Shown here in pieces: positions 19,704 through 28,406 of a stretch of DNA of 64,000 nucleotides. The notes beneath the pieces were generated by a model. The model was not told the DNA's origin. It made no database searches and worked only from the letters and a program-made list of their open reading frames with translations. Numbering within the stretch: position 1 is the stretch's first letter; each line of letters starts with the position of its first letter. The stretch covers positions 1,922,001 through 1,986,000 of the forward strand of contig JASGIB010000001.1 of NCBI GenBank assembly GCA_047602125.1. Reading direction: 5' to 3'. The stretch is from Pseudoluteimonas sp047602125 (GTDB lineage: Bacteria > Pseudomonadota > Gammaproteobacteria > Xanthomonadales > Xanthomonadaceae). A program made the translations under genes and the position numbers.

Positions 19704-20287
19704 GCGAATGCTCCGGTGGTCTTGTATGTGTTCGATTCGGTGCAGATGGCGTCGGGCCGCACGTCCCAGTCGTGCGCATCGAGCGCATCGATGCGTTGCG
19801 ATTCGAAGCCGACGCCGGCCAGCCACGGCGGCGCCGGCGATTCGCGGCGGAAGGCGAAGCTGCGGTCGTACCAGCCGCCGCCCATGCCCAGGCGCGTGCC
19901 GTGCGCATCGAAGCCGACCAGCGGCATCGCCACGAACGCCATCTCGCCCGCGTGCAGCGCCGAAGAGGGTTCGACGTCCGGCTCCGGAATGCCGAAGCGG
20001 TTGGTGGCGAGCGCGTCGCCCGGGCGCCAGGGCGCGAAGCGCAGTTCGTCGCCGGCCAGCACCGGCAGGCAGTAGATGCAGTCGCGCGGAAGCCGCAATT
20101 GCCAGGCGTGCAGCGCGATTTCGCCGTCCATCGCCCAGTAGCCGGCGACGTAGCCGCGTTCGGGCGCGAACGACAGGGCGAGCAGTCGCGCGGCGAGCGC
20201 GTCGGCGGCGGCGATGCGTTGCGCGGCCGGCAGTGCGCGGCGGCGCGCGCGCAGTTCGCGGCGCAACGGGTCGCGATCGGCGTTCAT
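19700..20287 (-). CDS. fau: 5-formyltetrahydrofolate cyclo-ligase
   Basis: A 195-residue enzyme that converts 5-formyl-THF to 5,10-methenyl-THF using ATP. It matches the family at LRRELRARRRAL (N-terminal basic substrate segment), YWAMDGEI (about 51-58), FAPWRPGD, FGIPEP (about 100-105) and the phosphate loop MPLVGFDAHGTRLGMGGGWYDR (about 122-143). Its position just downstream of 6S RNA is the classical ssrS-ygfA arrangement, so it may be read from the ssrS transcript. Length is normal. Confidence 0.93.
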   Translation of the reverse strand: MNADRDPLRRELRARRRALPAAQRIAAADALAARLLALSFAPERGYVAGYWAMDGEIALHAWQLRLPRDCIYCLPVLAGDELRFAPWRPGDALATNRFGIPEPDVEPSSALHAGEMAFVAMPLVGFDAHGTRLGMGGGWYDRSFAFRRESPAPPWLAGVGFESQRIDALDAHDWDVRPDAICTESNTYKTTGAFA

Positions 20288-20368
20288 CGGGAAATCGTCG
20301 AAGCGGGCGCGGCGGGCATGCCGCATTGTAGCGGCGCGGCGACGATGCCCGCGCGCGGGATAGATCGC

Positions 20369-20553
20369 ATCCTCCGCCATGCCGATGCCTGCGAAACGAC
20401 CTTGAACCCGGGGTTCAAGTGGGAACGCTTGGGGGCCATCGGGCTTCCCGCTCGTGGCGGACTTGCACACCCGGCTTCCGTCGCGTCCCCGTGGTCGTCA
20501 TTAAGGGACAAGGCGAATGTTTGCGCATGCCGTCGAACACGGCAGAGGACACG
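20369..20553 (-). ncRNA. ssrS: 6S RNA
   Basis: Read leftward, this region of about 183 nt matches 6S RNA, which mimics an open promoter and binds sigma-70 holoenzyme. The hairpin CTTGAACC-CC-GGGTTCAAGG is nearly identical to the E. coli 3' hairpin. The ends close with CCTCTGCCGTG pairing CATGGCGGAGG. The order zapA - 6S - fau is the conserved genomic context. A TATGAT -10 (20561-20566, minus strand) lies just upstream. The 5' and 3' ends are estimated from the closing stem. Confidence 0.93.
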
Positions 20554-20560
20554 CGCAGGA

Positions 20561-20566
20561 ATCATA
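20561..20566 (-). promoter_or_regulatory. -10 element of the 6S RNA promoter
   Basis: TATGAT on the minus strand lies 7-8 bp before the estimated 6S start. No good -35 hexamer is seen at 16-18 bp. The remaining gap to zapA (20567-20620) shows nothing else. Confidence 0.6.
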
Positions 20567-20620
20567 GCATCGGCGAACGCGCGACGAAGGCCATTCGTCG
20601 GCGCGGGCGACGCGCCGCGT

Positions 20621-20917
20621 TCAGCTGCCGAGCAGGGTGTCGAGCTTGCGCTGCAATTCGCCGATGGTCGCCGCGAGTTCGCGGTCGTGGCCCTTGCGCG
20701 CATCGCGCAGCAATTGCAGTTCGTGCGCGAAGTTGAGCGCGGCGAGCACCGCGACGCGATCGATCGCGGCCATGCGGTTGGCGCCGCGGATCTCGCGCAT
20801 CTGCTGGTCGAGCAGGCGCGCGGCGGCGAGCAGGCTGTCGCGCTCCCCGGGCTTGACGCCGACCGTGTACTCGCGGTCGAGCACGCGGATGCTGACCGCG
20901 TCGGCGGAATCGTTCAC
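20621..20917 (-). CDS. zapA: Cell division protein ZapA
   Basis: A 98-residue ZapA, which binds and crosslinks FtsZ filaments at mid-cell. The N-terminus VSIRVLDREYTVGVKPGERDSLLAAARLLDQQM is the globular FtsZ-binding part, followed by a long coiled coil (RVAVLAALNFAHELQLLRD...). Its start overlaps the stop of the ZapB-like gene (ATGA), so the two are co-translated. It lies upstream of 6S RNA. Confidence 0.95.
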   Translation of the reverse strand: MNDSADAVSIRVLDREYTVGVKPGERDSLLAAARLLDQQMREIRGANRMAAIDRVAVLAALNFAHELQLLRDARKGHDRELAATIGELQRKLDTLLGS

Positions 20918-21135
20918 GTGTGCTGTTCCAGCGACTTGAGCCGCGCGATCATCGCCTCGACCCGGGTGCGCGCCTGTTCGTTGCGCGCGAGCAGTTGCGA
21001 ACGTTCGCCGCTCAGCTGTTCCTGCTGCTGGCGCAGGCTGCGGTTCTCCTCGGCGAGCTGGCGCGTGCGCTCGACCAGCGCCTCGATCCGGGTGGAGAGG
21101 GCGCGGAGCTGGGCGAGGGCGTCGTCGTCGTCCAT
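20914..21135 (-). CDS. ZapB-like small coiled-coil protein (TIGR02449 type)
   Basis: A 73-residue protein starting at MDDDDALAQL. It is almost entirely one heptad-patterned coiled coil (LSTRIEALVERTRQLAEENRSLRQQQEQLSGERSQLLARNEQARTRV split by leucines). Proteins of this type sit directly before zapA in xanthomonads and pseudomonads and are thought to act with ZapA at the divisome. A longer start at 21156 adds MPAYRAG and is less likely. Confidence 0.85.
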   Translation of the reverse strand: MDDDDALAQLRALSTRIEALVERTRQLAEENRSLRQQQEQLSGERSQLLARNEQARTRVEAMIARLKSLEQHT

Positions 21136-21166
21136 GCCGGCACGATAGGCAGGCACTGGCGGGCGG

Positions 21167-24100
21167 TCAAGGCGCGGCCTGCGCCCGCCCGGAAGCCGTC
21201 GCCGGCGACCAGTTGCGCAGGAAGGCGAGGCAGCGTTGCGCCTCCAGCGGCGGCGACAGCCAGTAGCCCTGGATCTCGTCGCAGCCGTGCTCGTGCAGGA
21301 AGCGCAGCTGCGCCTCGGTTTCCACGCCCTCGGCGACCACGTTCAGTTCCATCGCGTGGGCCATGGCGATGACCGTGGTGGTGATCGCCGCGTCGTCCGG
21401 GTCGTGGGTGATGTCGCGGACGAATTCCTTGTCGATCTTGAGCGTGGTGATCGGCAGGCGCTTGAGGTAGGCCAGCGAGGAATAGCCGGTGCCGAAATCG
21501 TCGACCGCGAGCGAAACGCCGAGCTGGCGGAACGCCTGCATGCGATGCATGGTGTGTTCGGTGCCGGCCATGATCACGCTTTCGGTCAGTTCCAGCTCGA
21601 GCCGTTCCGCCGGCAGGCGGCTCTCGGCGAGCACGCGTTCCACCACCGCGGGCAGGTCGCCGCGCGACAACTGCAGCGCGGACACGTTCACCGCCATGCT
21701 GATGCCCTCGAGCCCGCCGTGCTGGCGCCAGCGCTGCAGGGTCAGGCAGGCCTCGCGCAGCGCCCATTCGCCGATCTCGAGGATCATCCCGCTTTCCTCG
21801 GCCAGCGGGATGAAGGTGGTCGGCGGGATTTCGCCGTGCTCGGGGCTGGTCCAGCGCAGCAGCGCCTCGACCCCGACCAGGCTCGAATCGTGCACCGACA
21901 TGCGCGGCTGGTAGACCAGCCGCAATTCGTCGCGATCCAGCACCTTGCGCAGCGCGCTGGCGATCGTGGCGCGGCGGCGCACGGCCTCGTCCATCTGCTC
22001 GTCGTAGCGGACGAAGGTGCGGCGGCCCGCGGCCTTGGCCTGGTACATCGCGGTGTCGGCGTGCTTGAGCAGGTCGGTCGGCACCTGTGCGTGGTCCGGG
22101 TAGAGGCTGATGCCGATCGAGGGCGAAATGGAGATTTCCTGCAGGTCGTCGATCTGCAGCGGCGCCTCGAACGCCATGATGATTTCGCGCGCGGCGCGGT
22201 CGGCGTCGTCGGGCGTGGTGAGGTTCTCCAGCACCACGGTGAATTCGTCGCCGCCCAGGCGCGCGACCGTGTGCTGTTCGCCGATGGTGCGCTGCAGGCG
22301 CAGCGCCGCAGCGCGCAGGATGCGGTCGCCGGCGGCGTGGCCGAGCGAATCGTTGACGTCCTTGAAGCGGTCGAGGTCGAGGAACAGCACCGCGATGCGG
22401 CCGTCCTGCCGGCGCGCGCGCACGATCGCGCGCGACAGGCGTTCGGCGAGCAGGGTGCGGTTGGGCAGGTTGGTGAGCGTGTCGAAGTTGGCGAGGTAGC
22501 GCAGTTCCTGCTCGGCGCGCTTGCGGTGGGTGATGTCGCTGATCACGCCGATGAAGAACTGCGGACGGCCGTTGGCGTCGCGGATCGCGTTGGCCTCGAC
22601 CAGGCACAGGAATTCCTCGCCGTCCTTGCGCATCTGCCACATCTCGCCGGACCAGCCGCCGTGCTCGGCGAGGTGGCGGCGCATGGCGAGGTAGAACTCG
22701 GGGTCGTGCTGGCTGGTGTTGAGGATCTCCGCGCCGCGGCCGATCACCTCCGCCTCGGAATAACCGGTCATGCGCGTGAACGCGGGGTTGATCGAGAGGA
22801 AGCGGAAGTCGCGGTCGAGCACCGACACCGCTTCGTTCATGCTGCGCAGCACCTCGGCCGTGATCTGGCGCTCGCGGTCCACCTGGCGGCTGCGGGTGAT
22901 GTTGCGCGCGGTGCCGGCGATGTGCAGCACGCGCCCGTCTTCGCCACGCTCGACCGTGCGCCCGCGCGCGCGCACCCAGGTCCAGCCATTGGCCGTGCGC
23001 ACGCGGTGTTCGGACTGGAACAACGGCGCTTCCCCGCGCAGGTGTTCGCGCAGGCGGTCGAGCACTTGCGGCAGGTCGTCGGGATGGACCCTGTGCTCCT
23101 CGTCGACGCGGATCTCGAGTGGCGTTTCCGGATCGGAGTGGTCGTCGGGTTGCAGCCGCAGCAGGCGCTTGCTGTCGAGGTCGTAGTCCCAGAATTGTTC
23201 GCCGGACGCCCACAACGCGAGCTTCAGCCGTTCCTCGCGTTCGTGCAGTTCGCGGTAGAAGCGCTGTTCGCGCCGGTATTGCCGTTTCCAGCGCAGCCAC
23301 GCCAGCAGCAGCGCGATCGCCGCGAACAGCGCGTACGCGAACAAGGCCAGCGGGTGGCGCCACCACGGGGCCTGCACATGGATCGGAACCTGCAGGGTTT
23401 CCGTGTTCCAGCTGCCGTCGCGGTTGCTGGCCTGGACCTCGAGCACGTGGTTGCCGGCTGGCAAGAGGGTGTAGGTGATGTCGGGACTGTTGCCGTTGTC
23501 GATCCATTGCGCATCGACGCCCCCGATGCGATGCCGATAGCGGACGCGGCCGGCATCGAGGTAATCGAGGCCTCCCACGCGCAGGCGCAGCAGCCCCGCC
23601 GATTGCGGGAGTTCGATCCTGGCCGGGTTCCACGCCACCGACATGTCGGCGCCCGCGCGTTCGCCGACGCCGACTTCGAGCAGCCGCGGCGGCTGGACCA
23701 GGCCGCGCGTTGCGCGTTGCGGGTCGAACACGTTGAGGCCGCGGATGCCGCCGAAGGCGAGGCGGCCGTCGTCGAGCCGCAGCGCCGCGCCGCCGTTGAA
23801 CTCGAGGTCCTGCAGGCCGTCGACGCGGCCATACGCCGTCAGCGAATCGTCGTCGGCATCGAGGCGCAACAGGCCCTGGTTGGTGCCGATCCAGAGCTTG
23901 CCGCGTGCATCGGGAACCAGGCTGTAAACGGCGTTGGGGGACGCGGGCGAAAGCACCAGCGGGACCGGCGTAAACCGCACATCCCCGCCGGATTCGCGCG
24001 AAGCGCGGACCAGCCCGGCGTTGGTGCCGATCCAGAGCCGGCCCTTGTCGTCTTCCGCCAGCGCGCGCACGAGGTCGTCGCCGAGGCTGTCAGGCCTGCC

Positions 24101-25714
24101 AGGAGCGTCGCGGAACGCACGATGCCTGCCGCTGCGCACGTCGAACGCTTCCAGCCCGTCGTCGGTGCCGATCCAGAGCGTGCCGTCGCGGGCCTCGAGC
24201 AGGGCGTGCACCGCCGGTTGCGGCGTAGCTCCGGAAGGATGCCTGCCATTGAGCAGGAATTGCCGCGGCGCGCCGCCGTACAGGTCGAAGTGGATCAACC
24301 CGTCGTGGTCGCTGCCGAGCCAGAGGCCGCCATCGCGCGCAGGGAGCAGGCTCCGCAGCGCCAGGCGCGGAAAGCCCGCGACATCGACGGCATGCAGCGA
24401 CGGTTGCCGTGGATCGAGCAGGAACAGGCCGGCCATGCTGCCGAGCCAGAAATTGCCGTCGGGCGTGCGGGCGATGCCGGTGATGCGCCGTGACAGGGCA
24501 TCGCCCGCGACCGATTCCAGCAGGCCGGTCATGTCTTCCGTATTGCCGGAAGCATCGATGCGCAACAGGCGGCCGTCGTCGGTGCCGACCCAGAGCAGGC
24601 CGCCGTCATCCTGTGCGATGGAACGCACGCTGCCGCTGGCGACCGTGCCGTGCATGGTTCCCGTCGCAGGGCGCAGGTCGATGAACGGAAATGGCGCGCC
24701 GCGCGAATCGGCGATGGCGAGCCCGGAGAATTGCGTTCCGACCCACAACAGGCCGGAGCGATCGACCATCAGCGCATTGGTCATGTCCTCCGGCAGGCCG
24801 GCAGGATCGAGTTCGTCCTGCCGCACCGGCTTCGCCGCACCGCTTTGCGGTTCGAAGCGGCGCAGGCCGGCGCCGGTGACCGACAGCCACAGGCTGCCAT
24901 CCGGGGCTTCGGAAATCGCCTGCACGCGCGCGGGACCGCTGGCCTCCGTGCCCTGCGGCCAGACCTGCTGCAGGCTGTCGCCGTTGCGCAGGAGGTAAAG
25001 GCCGCCTTTGCCACCGATCCACGTGCGTCCGGTGCGGTCGATGCGCAGCGCCAGCATGGATTGCTCCGGCCCGATGCGTGTCGCGCGACCATCGGCGCCG
25101 ATGCGGAACAGGCCGGCGCGGTTGGCGTACCAGATGTTGCCGCGATGGTCGCGGGCGAGTCCCTGGTAGCCGCCATCGCCACCGCCTGCCGGAAGGGAGA
25201 AGATCCGCGCCACGCGACCGGTGCGCGGATCGAGTCGATCGAGTCCCGCGCTGGTGCCGACCCATGTCGCTTCGGTCGTGGGCAGCAGGGCTTCCACGCG
25301 CGGGGGCTTCGTTCCCGTCGGTGGATAGCGATGGAACCGGCCGCTGTCGAGGTCGAGCCGGGCGACGTATTCGGAACGCGTGCCGATCCACAGCCCCTTG
25401 TCGGCGTCGACGGCGAGCGCGGTGATGAAGTTGTCCGGCAGGCTGGCCGGGTCGTCGGGAATCTCGTGGAAGGACACGAAGCGCTGCCCGTCGTAACGGC
25501 TGAGCCCGCCCTGGGTGCCGACCCAGGCGAAACCGTTGGCGTCCTGCGCCAGCGCGGTCACCGTGCTCTGGGCGAGCCCGAGTTCGCTGCCCGCGCGCAC
25601 GAAATAGAGATCGCGAACCGCGGCATCCGCGGGCCATGCCGTCGCCAGCGCCAGCCATGCGGCGCATGCGGCCAGGACGAAGGTCCGTGCTGCGGACGGG
25701 GCGTTCGCGGACAT
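21167..25714 (-). CDS. Membrane-anchored propeller-PAS-GGDEF-EAL c-di-GMP protein
   Basis: A 1515-residue protein. It begins with a signal peptide (about 1-31, ending ADAA). Repeated blades of the two-component-propeller type follow (about 35-690; recurring W-V/I-G-T-x-x-G-L and LWIGT). Next come a Y_Y_Y domain (about 705-775), one transmembrane helix (about 785-806) and two PAS/PAC segments. The GGDEF domain carries an intact GGDEF at about 1153, and the EAL domain carries E-A-L at about 1282, NVSALQL, LELTES, DDFGTGYSSL and KIDKEFV. Both active sites look complete, so it could make and degrade cyclic di-GMP in response to a periplasmic ligand. It separates the zapA module from ygfB-like/pepP, genes that are usually adjacent. 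Confidence 0.93.
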   Translation of the reverse strand: MSANAPSAARTFVLAACAAWLALATAWPADAAVRDLYFVRAGSELGLAQSTVTALAQDANGFAWVGTQGGLSRYDGQRFVSFHEIPDDPASLPDNFITALAVDADKGLWIGTRSEYVARLDLDSGRFHRYPPTGTKPPRVEALLPTTEATWVGTSAGLDRLDPRTGRVARIFSLPAGGGDGGYQGLARDHRGNIWYANRAGLFRIGADGRATRIGPEQSMLALRIDRTGRTWIGGKGGLYLLRNGDSLQQVWPQGTEASGPARVQAISEAPDGSLWLSVTGAGLRRFEPQSGAAKPVRQDELDPAGLPEDMTNALMVDRSGLLWVGTQFSGLAIADSRGAPFPFIDLRPATGTMHGTVASGSVRSIAQDDGGLLWVGTDDGRLLRIDASGNTEDMTGLLESVAGDALSRRITGIARTPDGNFWLGSMAGLFLLDPRQPSLHAVDVAGFPRLALRSLLPARDGGLWLGSDHDGLIHFDLYGGAPRQFLLNGRHPSGATPQPAVHALLEARDGTLWIGTDDGLEAFDVRSGRHRAFRDAPGRPDSLGDDLVRALAEDDKGRLWIGTNAGLVRASRESGGDVRFTPVPLVLSPASPNAVYSLVPDARGKLWIGTNQGLLRLDADDDSLTAYGRVDGLQDLEFNGGAALRLDDGRLAFGGIRGLNVFDPQRATRGLVQPPRLLEVGVGERAGADMSVAWNPARIELPQSAGLLRLRVGGLDYLDAGRVRYRHRIGGVDAQWIDNGNSPDITYTLLPAGNHVLEVQASNRDGSWNTETLQVPIHVQAPWWRHPLALFAYALFAAIALLLAWLRWKRQYRREQRFYRELHEREERLKLALWASGEQFWDYDLDSKRLLRLQPDDHSDPETPLEIRVDEEHRVHPDDLPQVLDRLREHLRGEAPLFQSEHRVRTANGWTWVRARGRTVERGEDGRVLHIAGTARNITRSRQVDRERQITAEVLRSMNEAVSVLDRDFRFLSINPAFTRMTGYSEAEVIGRGAEILNTSQHDPEFYLAMRRHLAEHGGWSGEMWQMRKDGEEFLCLVEANAIRDANGRPQFFIGVISDITHRKRAEQELRYLANFDTLTNLPNRTLLAERLSRAIVRARRQDGRIAVLFLDLDRFKDVNDSLGHAAGDRILRAAALRLQRTIGEQHTVARLGGDEFTVVLENLTTPDDADRAAREIIMAFEAPLQIDDLQEISISPSIGISLYPDHAQVPTDLLKHADTAMYQAKAAGRRTFVRYDEQMDEAVRRRATIASALRKVLDRDELRLVYQPRMSVHDSSLVGVEALLRWTSPEHGEIPPTTFIPLAEESGMILEIGEWALREACLTLQRWRQHGGLEGISMAVNVSALQLSRGDLPAVVERVLAESRLPAERLELELTESVIMAGTEHTMHRMQAFRQLGVSLAVDDFGTGYSSLAYLKRLPITTLKIDKEFVRDITHDPDDAAITTTVIAMAHAMELNVVAEGVETEAQLRFLHEHGCDEIQGYWLSPPLEAQRCLAFLRNWSPATASGRAQAAP

Positions 25715-25746
25715 GCGCCAGTGTAGGCGTGCGCCGTTCGCGTCAA

Positions 25747-25775
25747 CAAGCGGCGCCGCGCACAGTTGCTACACT
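25747..25775 (+). promoter_or_regulatory. Possible promoter of the ygfB-like/pepP operon
   Basis: In the 89-bp divergent spacer, TACACT (25770-25775) is an acceptable -10 about 28 bp before the ATG; the -35 position (near 25747) is poor. The leftward promoter of the GGDEF-EAL gene must also be here but is not obvious. Confidence 0.3.
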
Positions 25776-25803
25776 TCGATACGGCTTCCGGGAATCCGTT
25801 TCC

Positions 25804-26349
25804 ATGACCAGCGCACTGCCGTTCCGGGGCGACATCGACGAAGCGATTCGCGCGCTCGGGCTCGCCACGACGGCATCCGAACTGCAGGGCGCGCTGCTCG
25901 GCTGGCTCGCCGGTGGCGGCAGCGCCGATGGCCACTGGCTCGCGGCGGTGATGGCTGATCCGGCCTTGCCGCAGCCCGGGCCCGGTTCGCCGCTGCAGCG
26001 CCTGCGCGACCATGCCGTCGAACAGCTCGATGCGCGCAACTTCGCGCTCGACCTGCTGGTCGCCGACGACGAGGCCAGCCTCGCCGAGCGCAGTGGCAGC
26101 CTGTTCGATTGGTGTCGCGGGTTCCTTGGCGGTTTCGGCCTCGCCGCCGGCGCCAAGCCGCCATTGTCCGAAGAAGGGCGCGAGGCGCTGGCCGACCTGG
26201 CCCGGCTTGCCGCCGCCTCGCCGCAGGACGACGGCGACGAGGAAGACGAAGCGGCACTGGCGGAAATCGAGGAATTCATCCGCGTCGCCGCGCTGCTGCT
26301 GCACGGCGATTGCGTCCTCGGCCCGCGCCACCGCCGCAGCATGCATTGA
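25804..26349 (+). CDS. UPF0149 (YgfB/YecA-like) protein
   Basis: A 181-residue acidic helical protein of the UPF0149 family: ELQGALLGWLAGGG near residue 27, then LFDWCRGFLGGFGLAAG (about 99-115), and EIEEFIRVAALLLHGDC near the C-terminus. YgfB homologues sit upstream of pepP in gammaproteobacteria, exactly as here with a 2-bp gap. In Pseudomonas aeruginosa YgfB has been linked to control of a beta-lactamase-related regulator; whether that applies here is unknown. The start has no strong Shine-Dalgarno, but the downstream frame is unambiguous. Confidence 0.9.
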   Translation: MTSALPFRGDIDEAIRALGLATTASELQGALLGWLAGGGSADGHWLAAVMADPALPQPGPGSPLQRLRDHAVEQLDARNFALDLLVADDEASLAERSGSLFDWCRGFLGGFGLAAGAKPPLSEEGREALADLARLAAASPQDDGDEEDEAALAEIEEFIRVAALLLHGDCVLGPRHRRSMH

Positions 26350-26351
26350 CC

Positions 26352-27671
26352 ATGGCCGCGCAACCGAAACCCGACGCGATGTTCGTCCGTCGCCGCAGGC
26401 AGCTGATGCGGATCGCCGGCGACGACGCCATCCTCGTGCTCGCCGCCGCGCCCGAGCGCATCCGCAGCCGCGACACCCACTACCCGTACCGGCAGGATTC
26501 CGATTTCTGGTACCTCACCGGTTTCGACGAACCGTCCGCGGTGCTGGTGCTGGTGCCGGGGCGCGTGCACGGCGAGGCGCTGCTGTTCTGCCGCGAACGC
26601 GATCCGGAGCGCGAGGGCTGGGATGGGCCGCGCCTCGGTCCCGAGCGTGCGTGCGAAGCGTTGGGCCTCGACGATGCCTACCCGATCGACGACCTCGACG
26701 ACATCCTGCCGGGGCTGCTCGAGGGACGAACGCGCGTCTACTACCACTTCGGCCGCGACACCGATTTCGACCTCAAGCTGATCGGCTGGCTCAACCGCGT
26801 GCGCGAACAGGTGCGCCTCGGCGCGCAACCGCCGCACGAATTCCTCGAACTCGGCCACCTGCTGGACGAACTGCGCCTGTTCAAGTCGGCCGGGGAACTG
26901 AAACTGATGCAGCGCGCGGCGGACATCGCCATCGCCGCGCACGAAGCGGCGATGCGCGCGGTGCGCCCGGGCATGCACGAGTACGAACTGCAGGCCGAAC
27001 TCGAGCGCGAGTTCCGCCGTGCCGACGCGGCGCCGGCCTACGGCAGCATCGTCGGCGCGGGCGCGAACGCCTGCGTGCTGCATTACGTCGCCAACAACGC
27101 GCCGATCCGCGACGGCGACCTGGTGCTGATCGATGCCGGTGCCGAACACCGCGGCTACGCCTCCGACATCACCCGCACGTTCCCGGCGAACGGGCGGTTC
27201 ACCAAGGAACAGCGCGCGCTGCACGACCTGGTCGGCGCGGCGCAGGCCGCCGCATTGGCGCAGGCGCGCCCGGGCATCGCCTACGAGGCGATGCATGCGG
27301 CCGCGGTGGAAACGCTGACCGACGGCCTGCTGGAACTCGGCCTGCTCAAGGGCAGGCTGGAGAAGAACATCGCCGACGGCGGCTACAAGCGCTTCTACCG
27401 GCACAAGACCGGGCACTGGCTCGGCCTGGACGTGCACGACGTCGGCGATTACCGCCTCGACGGCGAATCCCGCGTGCTCGAGCCGGGGATGGTGCTGACC
27501 GTCGAGCCCGGCCTGTACGTCATGCCCGACGACGAGGGCGTCGCCGCGAAATGGCGCGGCATCGGCATCCGCACCGAAGACGATGTCGCGATCACCCGCG
27601 ATGGCCATCGCGTGCTCACGCAGAAGCTCGCGCGCAGCGCCGACGAGATCGAAGCCCTGATGGCGCGCTGA
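26352..27671 (+). CDS. pepP: Xaa-Pro aminopeptidase P
   Basis: A 439-residue cytosolic metallopeptidase of the M24B family, removing N-terminal residues that precede proline. The N-terminal creatinase-like domain contains RSRDTHYPYRQDSDFWYLTGFDEP (about 37-60). The C-terminal pita-bread fold supplies the dimetal ligands: both Asp of DAGAEHRGYASDITRTFP, the His of GHWLGLDVHDVG, the Glu of VEPGLYV and the Glu of GIRTEDD. Length matches E. coli PepP (441). Unlike E. coli, no ubiH/visC genes follow; the next gene is convergent. Confidence 0.96.
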   Translation: MAAQPKPDAMFVRRRRQLMRIAGDDAILVLAAAPERIRSRDTHYPYRQDSDFWYLTGFDEPSAVLVLVPGRVHGEALLFCRERDPEREGWDGPRLGPERACEALGLDDAYPIDDLDDILPGLLEGRTRVYYHFGRDTDFDLKLIGWLNRVREQVRLGAQPPHEFLELGHLLDELRLFKSAGELKLMQRAADIAIAAHEAAMRAVRPGMHEYELQAELEREFRRADAAPAYGSIVGAGANACVLHYVANNAPIRDGDLVLIDAGAEHRGYASDITRTFPANGRFTKEQRALHDLVGAAQAAALAQARPGIAYEAMHAAAVETLTDGLLELGLLKGRLEKNIADGGYKRFYRHKTGHWLGLDVHDVGDYRLDGESRVLEPGMVLTVEPGLYVMPDDEGVAAKWRGIGIRTEDDVAITRDGHRVLTQKLARSADEIEALMAR

Positions 27672-27677
27672 GTGCGT

Positions 27678-28340
27678 TCAGCGCGTTTCGCGTTCGTGGT
27701 GGCCTTCGTATTCGGCGATTTCTGCTTCCGCCAGCAACGCGCGCAACTGCGTGGCGGAGGCGCGGCGCATCGGTTTTTCATCGACCGGCGACAGCGGCGC
27801 CTGGCGCAACGCGTCGCGCGGCAGCACGGTGAGGTCGAACGCGAGTCCGTCCGCGGCGAACAGCCAGACCTCGGCGTCGAAATCGCGTTCGCGGTCCAGG
27901 CGCACGCGGCGTCCGCGCGCCTCCGCCGGGATGCCGCCGTCCTCGAGGCGACGCGCGACCGCGCCGGCATCGTCGCTGTACAGGTGCAGCGCGACCGGCG
28001 TGTTGGCATCGGCGGTGCCTTCCAGCACCGGCCCGACCAGGCGCGCGTCGAACGCGGCGAAGAATTCCAGCGCGTGCAGCGCGGCCTCGCGCCGCCGCTG
28101 CAGCGCATCGGCGGTGGCGTCGCCCTGGAACAGGCGCTGGTATTCGCGCAGCGCGTCCTCGATCTCGCGGTTGCGCGGCAGCGAGGCGTCGTCGTGGATG
28201 CCGAGGCGTTCGGCCGCCTTGAGCTTGGCCTGGTGGAAATCGCGGATGCCGCCCACGGCCATCAGCCGCGCGGCTTCCTGGGCCAGGCGCGTGCGGCGTT
28301 CGTGGGTGCGGGTTTCGGCGTGCTGGCGTGCGCGGTGCAT
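27678..28340 (-). CDS. Hypothetical protein, unknown family
   Basis: A 220-residue charged, soluble protein that I do not recognise. The N-terminal half is basic and helical (ARQHAETRTHERRTRLAQEAARLM, then GGIRDFHQAKLKAAERLGI). The middle is VALHLYSDDAGAVARRLED, and a beta-rich stretch (DAEVWLFAADGLAFDLTVLPRDALRQAP) follows. The pattern of a helical bundle and then an alpha/beta domain with spaced Asp recalls minimal nucleotidyltransferase-like proteins, but no G-S-x(n)-D-x-D signature is present. Codon use matches its neighbours. It lies between convergent pepP (6-bp gap) and the PBP1A gene. Confidence 0.75.
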   Translation of the reverse strand: MHRARQHAETRTHERRTRLAQEAARLMAVGGIRDFHQAKLKAAERLGIHDDASLPRNREIEDALREYQRLFQGDATADALQRRREAALHALEFFAAFDARLVGPVLEGTADANTPVALHLYSDDAGAVARRLEDGGIPAEARGRRVRLDRERDFDAEVWLFAADGLAFDLTVLPRDALRQAPLSPVDEKPMRRASATQLRALLAEAEIAEYEGHHERETR

Positions 28341-28406
28341 GGCGCGTCTCCGGTCGAACCCGGAGGCGACTCTAGCGCATCACGCGCGGAATGCGCGTGA
28401 CGCCGC
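28341..28406. other. Spacer with a GC hairpin after the PBP1A gene
   Basis: TCACGCGC-GGAAT-GCGCGTGA (28380-28400) is a perfect 8-bp stem six bases beyond the PBP1A stop. There is no T-run on either strand, so it may be an mRNA 3'-end stabiliser rather than an intrinsic terminator. Confidence 0.4.

Noticed and set aside
21236..24493. A 1085-codon frame antisense to the GGDEF-EAL gene
   Set aside because: Composition-driven shadow rich in Arg, Ala, Val and His with no domain, and the opposite strand codes for intact domains throughout.
28380..28400. Intrinsic terminator after the PBP1A gene
   Set aside because: The stem is perfect, but there is no T-run on either strand; kept only as a hairpin.
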